A stretch of 64,000 bases of DNA from positions 248,001 to 312,000 of the forward strand of contig CAVPJC010000022.1 of assembly GCA_963705155.1 (NCBI GenBank). Direction: 5' to 3'. Below the pieces are notes generated by a model, which did no database searches, was not told where the DNA came from, and saw only the letters and a program-made list of their open reading frames with translations. A program made the position numbers and the translations under genes. The stretch is from CAVPJC01 sp963705155 (GTDB taxonomy: Bacteria; Chloroflexota; Anaerolineae; Anaerolineales; UBA4823). Below are positions 8,147 to 15,994 of the stretch, piece after piece (position 1 is the stretch's first letter; each line of letters begins with the position of its first letter).

Positions 8147-9490
8147 ATGAATACCCGTGATATTGTTTCCCGTGCCAAAGAAGACCAGGTCAAATTCATC
8201 TCGTTGCAGTTCACCGATGTGACCGGCGCGGTCAAGAGCGTCGATATGCCCGTGCACCGTCTTGAAGAGGCGCCTGGAAGACGGCGTCTGGTTCGATGGC
8301 TCATCGGTGGAAGGCTTTGCCCGCATCCAGGAGAGCGATATGCGCCTGGTGCTCGACCCCGACACCTACGCCGTGCTGCCCTGGACGCCCGCCGAGCTGC
8401 GCCGGGCGCGCGTCTTCTGCGATATTTACCAGCCGGATGGCGAGCCCTTCCCCGGCGACCCACGCGGCACGCTCAAGCGCATGCTGGCGAAGGTCGAAGC
8501 AGCGCGGCTGGACCTATAACGTCGGCCCGGAGCCGGAGTTCTTCCTCTTCAAGCGCAATGGCACCGAGTCGATCCACCCGGTGCCGCACGATGTCGGCGG
8601 CTATTTCGATTTCTCCGCCAACGATGAAGCCGTGCGCGTGCGCACCGAGCTGATGGATGCCCTGCTGGGCATGGGCCTGGAAGTGGAGATGGGCCACCAC
8701 GAAGTGGCCCTGGGCCAGCACGAGATCGATTTCCGCTTTGACAATGCCCTGCGCACCGCCGATAATGTCCTGACCCTCAAATACACGGTCAAGGCGATCG
8801 CCGCCCAGCACGGTCTGGTGGCTTCCTTCATGCCCAAGCCGATCTTTGGCATCAACGGCTCGGGCATGCACTGCCACCAGTCGCTGTTCGATCAAGAGCG
8901 GCGAGAACCTGTTCTTCGATAACGACGATGAATATCACCTTTCGAAGCTGGCTTATGGCTTTATCGCCGGGCAGCTCAAGCACGCCCGGGCCTTGTCGGC
9001 AGTGGTCGCCCCGACGGTCAATTCCTACAAGCGCCTGGTGCCGGGTTACGAAGCGCCGGTGTACGTTGGCTGGGCGCAGATCAACCGCTCGGCGCTTGAT
9101 CCGCATCCCGCGCTACACCGAGGGGCGGGACAAATCGATGCGCGCCGAGCTGCGCTTCCCCGATCCCTCCGCCAACCCTTACCTGGCCTTCACCGTCATG
9201 CTGGCGGCTGCCCTGGATGGCATCGATCAACGGCCTGACCCCGCCGGAGCCGCTGAACAACGTCAATGTCTATCACCTGACCCCTGAAGAGCGCGCCGCG
9301 CGTGAACATCGCCGAGCTGCCCGGTTCGCTGGCTGAGGCCCTGCGCGAGCTGGAAAAGGACACGGTGCTGCAAGAGGCCCTGGGTCCGGTGACTTACGAG
9401 GCCTTCAACCGCGCCAAGTGGGCCGAAGTGGATGAAAGCCGCATGCGGGTGACCGATTGGGAAGTGGAGCGCTATCTGGAACTGGCCTGA
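8147..9490 (+). CDS. glnA: Glutamine synthetase type I (frame broken six times)
   Basis: Joining frames gives a protein of about 440 residues that makes glutamine from glutamate, ammonia and ATP. Recognisable blocks in order: VKFISLQFTDVTGAVKSVDM, GVWFDGSSVEGFARIQESDM, VGPEPEFFLF, GSGMHCHQSLF, NSYKRLVPGYEAPVYVGWA and SMRAELRFPDPSANPYLA. The frame breaks near 8268, 8505, 8892, 9103, 9227 and 9306, and each is explained by one extra base. Start ATG 8147 follows an AAAAGGAGAAG Shine-Dalgarno. Six insertions in a gene needed for nitrogen assimilation, with no other sign of decay, suggest sequence error rather than a pseudogene. A strong terminator follows the stop. Confidence 0.9.
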
Positions 9491-9498
9491 AATCTGTA

Positions 9499-9541
9499 CA
9501 AAAAGCATATCCGGCGGTCAAACCGCCGGATATGCTTTTTT
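9499..9541. terminator. Intrinsic terminator, usable in both directions
   Basis: AAAAGCATATCCGGCGG (9501-9517), a 5-nt loop and CCGCCGGATATGCTTTT (9523-9539) form a perfect 17-bp stem with A tract before and T tract after. It lies between the convergent ends of glnA and the queuosine-precursor transporter. Confidence 0.9.
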
Positions 9542-10210
9542 ATTGACCTTTTTCGGGTGCAAGGTAAATCAGCGGCAGGCTGAGCAGGGTGATGGCGTAT
9601 TTGACCACCAGGTTGAAGACGAAGATTTGCCACACCACCGCCCAGGGCAGGCTCCATCCGAAGGCGCCAACGGCGAAGATAAAGTTATCCACCGGAATGC
9701 TGGCCCCGTTGCTGACGATGACCCGCAGCCACTGGCGGCGGCGGGTGATGCGCGTGACAAACCAGTGGTAGACCTCGGTATCAGCCAGCTCGCTGACGAC
9801 CTCCGCGGCGATGGAAGCCAGAACGATGCGCCAGACCGGCGCCAGGATGGCGCTGAACTGCGCCCCCAGACCCCAGGATGGGTCGGAGGGCACGCCGGCA
9901 GCCCACATCAGGTAAGCCGCCATGAGCAGGTTGATAACGCCGGCAGCCAGGATCAGCGCCTGGGCGTTGCGCTTGCCAAGCACTTTGTGTACCACATCCC
10001 GCAGGGTAAATGTGACCGGATAAATGAAGGTGCCCATATCCACGGCCAGCCCATGACGACGCCGATCTTGAGGCTGGCGATATCGGAGAGCATCTGGGCG
10101 CCAATATAGGCTGAGACCACCAGAACGGCAATGACGGGCACTGCCGCCGCGGCGCTGGTAGTTATTGCCGCGCCCTGCGCAGGGGCGCTATCAGTTTGGG
10201 TGAGATCCAC
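9540..10210 (-). CDS. Queuosine precursor transporter family (one frameshift)
   Basis: Two frames join into about 223 residues with six or so membrane helices: VIAVLVVSAYIGAQMLSDIA, then VDMGTFIYPVTFTLRDVVHK, EVVSELADTEVYHW and IPVDNFIFAVGAFG. The last blocks are typical of the YhhQ/VUT family, which imports queuosine precursors (preQ0/preQ1 or queuine). The frame changes near 10048 and one missing base would explain it. GTG at 10210 is chosen as start because GGAG lies 9 nt upstream. No queuosine synthesis gene is nearby, which fits salvage. A thiolase for tRNA is encoded next on the same strand. Confidence 0.8.
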
Positions 10211-10369
10211 GGGAAGACTCCTTTGTTTTGTTGAGGCGGGAACTACGACCGCCGCAGTTTTGGCTTGCCTGCAAGGCAATCACCGGGTGGCTGCTACCGG
10301 TTTTGAGCTTTGAGAAGCTGGATTATAACCCAGATGGTGGGTTTTTGATGTTGGCGGCGGTGAAAAAAA

Positions 10370-10522
10370 CAGGAGACCGGTTATTCATTTTACGATGCGC
10401 TGATCCTGGGGAGCGCGGCGCGTGCCGGGTGTGAGATGCTCTACACCGAGGATTTGCAGGACGGGCAGCAGCTGGGTAAATTGAAGATCGTCAATCCATT
10501 TACCACCCAGGCAGAACTGTAG
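10370..10522 (+). pseudogene. C-terminal fragment of a PIN-domain (VapC-like) protein
   Basis: Fifty codons end at the TAG at 10520: YSFYDALILGSAARAGCEML, then YTEDLQDGQQLGKLKIVNPF. This is the conserved C-terminal part of VapC-type PIN nucleases, including the FYDALI and YTEDLQ blocks with their acidic residues. An in-frame TGA lies immediately upstream, and no N-terminal half or antitoxin is visible. It is a remnant between two leftward genes. Confidence 0.65.
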
Positions 10523-10526
10523 TCAC

Positions 10527-11496
10527 TCAAGTCCGGTCCGCAGAGCCGGTAGCGCCTGTCTTTACGCTGACCATGCGGCAAAAGGTGCAAAGATCGGGGG
10601 TGGTGGTGGGCTGTCCGCAGGCCGGGCACAGGTGCATGGCCTCGCCGCCCGCGCCCAACTCGGCATCCTCACCAGATGGCGGGGCCGCAAACAGGCCGTT
10701 TTCTTTGGCCTGCAGGAAAGTCAGGTAGAAATTCAGCTTGGCCCCGGGGCGGTCCGTTTCCATTTTGTTGAGCAGGTTTTTGTAGTAAATGGATTTCGTG
10801 TCGGATGCGTAGGGGCATTCTTCATAAATATAATCAATCTGGCGCAGCAGGGCGTAGGCCGCCATCTCGCGCTCGTAGAAACGGTATAAGGGCTTGGCTT
10901 TTTTTACCATACCGTTGCGGGCTTCCAGCACGGGGTTCTGGCGCTGCAGGTAGCCGCCAATCCAGTTCATCGTATTGCTCAGCAGGGTGGCGGCTTCATC
11001 ATCCAGATTATGACCGGTGACGAGCACATCATAGCCCTCGTCTGCGGATAACGGTTCATAATGTGCCGCTTGGTCAGGCCGCAGACCGAGCAGGGCTTTT
11101 CCTGGCCGCGGTGTGTGCGGCGGGCCAGTATGGGCACGCTCTCGCCATAGGTCTGGCCGACATCGACGATATGCAGATGCAGGCCGCGGGCGGCGGCGAA
11201 CTTCTCGGCCATGCGCTGCGATTCGTGCGAGTAGTCCAGACCGCCATCGATCCCCAGACCGATATACAGACCGTCAGCCTGGTAGCCCAGTTGAGTGAGG
11301 ATATCCCACAGAGAGAGCGAGTCCTTGCCGCCGGAGACGGCCACCAGGACGCGATGGGCAGGATCGAACATATGGTGTTTTTGAATGATGCGTTCGGTCT
11401 GCTCCACGATCCATTCCGGGAGTGGCGGGCGCACAGGGCCAGTTTGTGCTGGCGCATGTTGATGGCGGCTTTCTGGCCGCATTTACGGCAGATCAT
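10527..11496 (-). CDS. TtuA-type tRNA 2-thiolation enzyme (two frameshifts)
   Basis: About 320 residues after joining frames. The N-terminal zinc finger is MICRKCGQKAAINMRQHKLA with a further Cys. The PP-loop ATP site is VLVAVSGGKDSLS. A Cys pair KPCSVCG follows, then LVTGHNLDDEAATLL and a C-terminal zinc finger LCPACGQPTTTPDLCTFC. This architecture is that of the TtuA/TIGR00269 group, which adenylates and thiolates tRNA uridine (position 54 in thermophiles), probably with an Fe-S cluster. Breaks near 11420 and 11035 each fit one missing base. The gene begins 3 nt after the stop of a ubiquitin-like carrier gene, matching the known TtuA/TtuB partnership. Confidence 0.8.
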
Positions 11497-11499
11497 GGG

Positions 11500-11697
11500 T
11501 TATTCCCGGCCGCCAGAAATGACCGCCACCAGCTTGATCACATCGCCATCCTGGAGGATTTCCTTATCGGTGATGATTTCACCCTGGCGCACGGCCAGGA
11601 CGCTCTGATCATCGACGCCAATTTTGATCAGGGCGTGCTGCAGGCACATGCCGGCTTTGACATCGTATTCTTTATCGCGGAGGATCAGCTTAACCAT
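11500..11697 (-). CDS. Ubiquitin-like sulfur carrier (MoaD/ThiS/TtuB type)
   Basis: 65 residues from ATG 11697: MVKLILRDKEYDVKAGMCLQ, then DQSVLAVRQGEIITDKEILQ and a C-terminus VAVISGGRE. Size, beta-grasp spacing ('DGDVIKLVAVISGG') and neighbourhood with TtuA identify a sulfur carrier for tRNA thiolation. In most such carriers the Gly-Gly is the very C-terminus and is thiocarboxylated; here two residues, Arg-Glu, follow it. The gene overlaps the end of the upstream hydrolase gene by 8 nt and precedes ttuA by 3 nt, so translation is probably coupled. No E1-like MoeB/ThiF or JAMM protease is in the window. Confidence 0.75.
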   Translation of the reverse strand: MVKLILRDKEYDVKAGMCLQHALIKIGVDDQSVLAVRQGEIITDKEILQDGDVIKLVAVISGGRE

Positions 11698-12551
11698 TGG
11701 CAAAGTGGATGGTTTGCAAGGTCTGGATAGCCTGGGGAGCCTGCGGTTCCGCCAGGCTGGCGAAGAAATCGAGAGCCAGGCGGCTCACCAGGGTGTGACG
11801 GCCAATGTGGGGTTGGTGACCACAGCCCGGGATGGCCTGGGCGGCCGAGCGCGGCAAAGCCTGCACCAGGCGTGGGAAGGAAGCGGGTTGGAGGGTCTGA
11901 TCACGCTCGCCCCAAATAACGAGAGCGGGGGTCTCCACTTCTGGCAGGCGCGGGGTCAGGTCTGGAATTTCACGCGTGATGTAGACGAATTTGGGCGAGG
12001 GCGCGTTTGTAATCGATGGCAATCTGGCGGCGGGCGCGTGGCGAGAGGTTTGATGTGGTGAGCGTATCCCAGCCGGTGATGGTCTGGATGAGCCATTCGG
12101 GAGCGGCCTGCATGGCCTTCTCACCCATGGCGGGCCGGCGGCGCATCAGGCGCAAGACGGGAGAGAGCTGCATCGGGCTGTAGAAGGGATTGATGAGCAC
12201 CAGCCCGCGCACGGCCTCTGGATTGCGCAGGGCATGCAGCAGGCTGAGATAGCCGCCCATCGAATGGCCCACCAGCAGGGGAGGTTCCGGCAGGCGCAGG
12301 TTTTGCAGCCAATCACAGAAATGGGCGTAAATCGACTCGATGTGATAGCTGCCGGTGTCCTCGGGCTTGGGGCTGTCGCCATGACCGAGCAGATCGAGAG
12401 CGTAGGTGCTGTACCCTTGCGCCGCCAGGTTGGGGGCCACGTCGGTCCAATCGTGCAGCGAGGCGGCGATGCCGTGAATTAAGATCACCGGAGGGCCGTC
12501 GCCGCGGCGGGTGTAATTCACCGGTTGGATCTGTTGTTCTTCATTGTGCAT
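11690..12551 (-). CDS. Alpha/beta hydrolase (one frameshift)
   Basis: About 285 residues. The oxyanion segment is VILIHGIAASLHDWTDVAPN, the nucleophile elbow VGHSMGGYLSLLHAL (Ser), the acid region ALVIWGERDQTLQP (Asp) and the final His lies in IPGCGHQPHIGRH, so the full Ser-Asp-His triad is present. Substrate is unknown. The frame changes near 12005. ATG 12551 is taken as start (ATG 12572 is possible); it overlaps the end of the acyl-CoA ligase gene by 11 nt, and its own end overlaps the sulfur-carrier gene, indicating one transcript. Confidence 0.75.
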
Positions 12552-14284
12552 GGGTCTTAGGCTGTTCTTCATGCGGTGTTCGGTCTTCAAAGTGCTTTGC
12601 CAGCTCGCGGCGCAGCACTTTACCAATGAAGGTGCGTGGGAAATCATCCAGGAAGAGGATGAAGCGCGGCACCAGCTCGGGGGGCAGGCGGCGCTTGCAG
12701 TAGGCGATGAGGGCTTCAGCGGTGGGGCGTTCTTTCGTGGCGATGACGAAGGCAATCGGCTGGCCTGCGATGGCGACCACGGCAGCTTCTTTGACCTGCG
12801 GGATCTCAAACAGCACTTCCTCCACATCGCGCGGGAACGCCGGCTCGCCGGGCTTGGTAGGATACCACATGTCCGCTTTGCGGGCAATGATGCGGAAGTA
12901 GCCGTCGTCGTCCATCTGGGCGACGTCGCCGGTGAGCAGCCAGCCATCTTTGGTCAGGACTTTGCGGGTGCTCTTCGGGTCGTCCCAGTAGCCCAGCATG
13001 ACCTGCGGGCCGCGCACGGCCAGCTCGCCGATCTGGCCGATGGGCACCTCTGCGCGGCCCTTGCGCAGATCCACCATGCGCGCCTGGGTGGAAGGGAAGG
13101 GGACGCCAATGCTGCCCACCTTGCGCTGCCGTTCAGAGGGGTTGCGCGTGGGTGACCGGCGAGGCTTCGGTCAGGCCATAGCCCTCGACCAGGCGGCCGC
13201 GGGTGAGCTTTTCAAAGGCTTCCTGGACTTCGACCGGCAGCGGCGCCGAGCCGCTGATGCAGGCTTTGATCGAGTGAGATGCCGTACTTGCGCACCCCGG
13301 GGAAATCCTGGATGGCGACGTACATTTGCGGCACACCCGGGAAGATGGTGGGGCGCGGCTTTTGGATGGTCTTGCAGGATATCTTCGACTTCGAAACTGT
13401 GCTTTCAGGATCATAGCCGCGCCCAGGGAGACGGGCACATTCAGGGCGGCGGTCAGCCCGTAGCTGTGGGAGAAGGGCAGCACACACAGGAAACGCTCCT
13501 GCCCTTCCTGCGCATCGGCATCCAGTGGCGGGTCTGCAGGGGTTTGCCACCAGGTTGCGGTGCGAGAGCATCACGCCTTTGGGCAGGTCGGTGGTGCCGC
13601 CGGTGTAAATGGATGGCCGCCAGCTCGTTGGGAGCCACCTGACACGGCAGGCGCATCTGTGGCTATTGGGCGGCAAGCAGGCGCTTGAAGACGTGCATAC
13701 TGGCATCCAGCGGGATATCCAGCAGGTGCAGCTTGCGCTCTGCCCGGAGAGCTGCAACGCCAGGCGTTTCAGTACGGGAAGGTAATCGGCGACGTGGGTA
13801 AAGATGACATGCCGGAGCGGCGAGGCGCTGCCAGGCCCAAGCTGGGTCTTGAGCTGGTGGATCAGTCGAATCGAACTGGGTCAGGGTGACCAGCACACTC
13901 GCGCCGCAAGTCTTCAATCTGGCGGATCAGTTCTTCGGGCTGGTTGGTGGGCAGGGTGAAGACGGCCACCGCCGCCGGCTTTCAGCGTGCCGAAAAAGGC
14001 GATCACCATCTGCGGCAGGTTGGGCAGCAGCAGCATGACGCGGTCGGCCTTTTTCCAGGCCGAGCGAACCCAGGGCGGGCAAAGCGGTTGACCTCTTGCT
14101 CAGACTGCAGGTAGGAGATGCGGCGGCCCTCGAAGAGCAGTGCGGTGTTGAGCGGGAAGCGGCGGGCGGCCGAATTGAGCAGGTGGTGAACGGGGCGCGT
14201 GGGGATGGCGATAGTGTAGGGCACGCCGTTATCGTAATGGGGCAGCCAGGGGCGTTCTTTGAGCAGCGGAAGCGCTGCGCCCAT
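12541..14284 (-). CDS. Long-chain fatty-acid-CoA ligase type AMP-binding enzyme (many frameshifts)
   Basis: The leftward pieces assemble in order into an ANL-family acyl-CoA synthetase of about 560 residues. N-terminal KERPWLPHYDNGVPYTIAIP is typical of bacterial FadD-like ligases. Next come the phosphate-binding loop YTGGTTDLPKGVML, VLPFSHSYGLTAALNVP, VEGYGLTEASPVTHA and DGWLLTGDVAQMDDDGYFRI, and the C-terminal GKVLRRELAKHF with the catalytic Lys. The enzyme would activate a carboxylic acid to its CoA ester through an adenylate. Between 13120 and 14100 the frame changes at least seven times. The last 193 residues are intact. ATG 14284 is a plausible start, but the upstream hydrolase frame continues into it (see findings). 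Confidence 0.75.
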
Positions 14285-15123
14285 CCTCGGAGGCGGTTCG
14301 TCGGTTTGCGCCAGGAGCGGGCGCTGCTCTCCATGAAACGCTGAGATGGCGCGGTTGACGGCGTCGCGGCGCTCCAGCATGACCATGTGCCCGGATGCAC
14401 CGACATCCGCCTCCTCCGCCCGCGGGATGGCGCGGGCGACTTCTTCGAAGAGGGGTTGCTCGAAAGACGCGATCCTGGTGGCCGCGCACCACAAGGGTGG
14501 GCACGTTCAGGCTGCGGAAGAGTGTCCAGCCGATCCAGGAGGGCAGGCTGTCTGGTGCCAGGATTTGAGCACCGGGGGCGGCGCTCCCAGCCAGTTGCGG
14601 GTAAAGGGCGTGAAGCGCTGTAGGCTGGCGGCGGGCAGGCGCAGGAGCGTCCGGTAAAGCGGGTTGAGCTTGAACTCACCCGCAGAAGCGATCAGGATCA
14701 GGCGGTCGATGCGCTCGGGATGCGTATAGGCGTACTCGCTGGCAATCGCCCCGCCGAAGGAGTGACCGATCAGAATGAATTTACCGGCCACGCCCAGCCG
14801 GTCGAGCGCCACCTCCAGGTCGGCCTGCATGTTAACATGGAATAACTGCCGCCGGGCTTGTCTGAGCGCCCGTGGCCGCGCTGATCGATGGCAATGACCC
14901 GGTTGGCGTCTGAGAAATAGCGCAGCTGGTAAACCCACTGGCTGGCTTTGCCGCCGAAACCGTGTAAAAAAACCAGCGTTCTTTTGGGCTGCTCGGGAGA
15001 GATATCGATCACCGACAGGCGCACCAGCGGTTCTATGGATACGCGTACTTCCTGGCGGTACAACTCCACGTCGATTTGCATGGGAGAATCGTACAACATA
15101 TGTCGGAATTCGTAAAGCGCCAA
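14285..15123 (-). CDS. Alpha/beta hydrolase upstream of the ligase (frameshifts)
   Basis: Joined frames give a hydrolase of about 280 residues: RTLVFLHGFGGKASQWVYQL, VIAIDQRGHGRSDKPGG, nucleophile elbow FILIGHSFGGAIASEYAYTH, an acid region PTLVVRGHQDRVF and a late His in SGHMVMLERRDAVNRAI. It thus keeps the Ser-Asp-His set. Frame changes occur near 14835, 14560 and 14480. A strong AAGGAGG Shine-Dalgarno (15138-15145) precedes a TTG at 15123; ATGs at 15099 and 15081 are alternatives. The gene is divergent from the zinc ribbon gene at 15223. Its frame runs without a stop into the ligase. Confidence 0.65.
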
Positions 15124-15222
15124 ATCGGCTCAATCCTCCTTCCTGGCGTGTCTGTTAGCCCGCAGGGCAGGAACAGGTTGTATAATAAATTTACCCTTAT
15201 TAATAAGAGCTGGCGCGAAGGT

Positions 15223-15386
15223 GTGCGGGCAAATTGCCCACAGTGCGGCGTAGCGCTGCAGAAGAATGTGAAATTCTGCCGGAGTGCGGGGCAAAAATCC
15301 AGGCTGAAAAACACTGCACAGAATGCGGCGCAAAGCTCGGTCCGGGGGTCAAGTTTTGCCCGGAATGCGGCACCAAAGCTGGATAA
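15223..15386 (+). CDS. Small double zinc ribbon protein (one frameshift)
   Basis: About 54 residues with three CPxCG-type knuckles: ANCPQCGVALQKNVKFCPEC, then HCTECGAKLGPGVKFCPECG, after restoring one C near 15280 (ttctgccggag for ttctgcccggag). Such short double-zinc-ribbon proteins bind zinc; their role is unknown. GTG 15223 is the best in-frame start. A TATAAT box at 15181-15186 may be the -10 element for this gene and for the universal stress protein gene 16 bp downstream. Confidence 0.55.
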
Positions 15387-15401
15387 GGCAGAGGAGAATA
15401 T

Positions 15402-15845
15402 ATGTATAAAACCATCCTGGTTCCCCTGGACGGTTCGCATAGAGCAGAGATGATCCTTGCACATGTGACGCAACTGGCGTGCCAGTTTGGCTCCCAACTG
15501 GTGCTGTTAAGAGTGGTCGAACTGGACCTGAACGGTGTGGGTTCACAGGGTACGCCTGCCGAGTTCTATCTGGAAGGCTTTAAGCGCAAGATGGAAGAAG
15601 CTGAATTTTACCTGGCGGCCATGCAGGGGGAGCTGCGCCAGATGGGTGTGAACGTACGCATCCTGGTGGAGACCGGCCCGGTGGTCAGCTCCATCACCGA
15701 GGTGGCCACGCGTGAGAACGCCGATCTGGTGGCCATGGCCAGCCATGGGCGTGGCAGGTTGGAGCGGGTGTTCTATGGAAGTGTCGTGGCGGGTGTGCTG
15801 CACCGGGTGGATAGGCCCCTGCTGCTCATCCGCGCCGATGATTGA
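15402..15845 (+). CDS. Universal stress protein, UspA family
   Basis: 147 residues forming a single USP domain. The N-terminal MYKTILVPLDGSHRAE strand-loop and the C-terminal ATP-binding signature MASHGRGRLERVFYGSVVAG (G-2x-G-9x-G-S/T pattern) are both present, so it should belong to the ATP-binding USP group. A GGCAGAGGAG Shine-Dalgarno lies just upstream of ATG 15402. The frame is intact. It follows the zinc ribbon gene closely and ends before a stem-loop terminator. Confidence 0.88.
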   Translation: MYKTILVPLDGSHRAEMILAHVTQLACQFGSQLVLLRVVELDLNGVGSQGTPAEFYLEGFKRKMEEAEFYLAAMQGELRQMGVNVRILVETGPVVSSITEVATRENADLVAMASHGRGRLERVFYGSVVAGVLHRVDRPLLLIRADD

Positions 15846-15860
15846 CGGGATGCGCTGATC

Positions 15861-15904
15861 AAAAACTGGCCGGCGGCAGCGATTGCCATCTGGCCAGTTT
15901 TTAT
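15861..15904 (+). terminator. Stem-loop terminator after usp
   Basis: AAAAACTGGCC (15861-15871) pairs with GGCCAGTTTTT (15892-15902). An inner GGCA/TGCC pairing is possible in the 20-nt loop. The T run follows the stem 16 bases after the usp stop codon. Confidence 0.7.
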
Positions 15905-15994
15905 TACCGTGCTTATCAGGTTATGGTAGAATATATGTAACCCCATTAATTATATCGTAATTATCTTAATATGAATTCGTTTATAAGGGTATCT

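Noticed and set aside
8147..9490. Stops in glnA read as selenocysteine, given the tRNA-Sec
   Set aside because: The homology changes reading frame at each break, so readthrough of a stop would not restore it.
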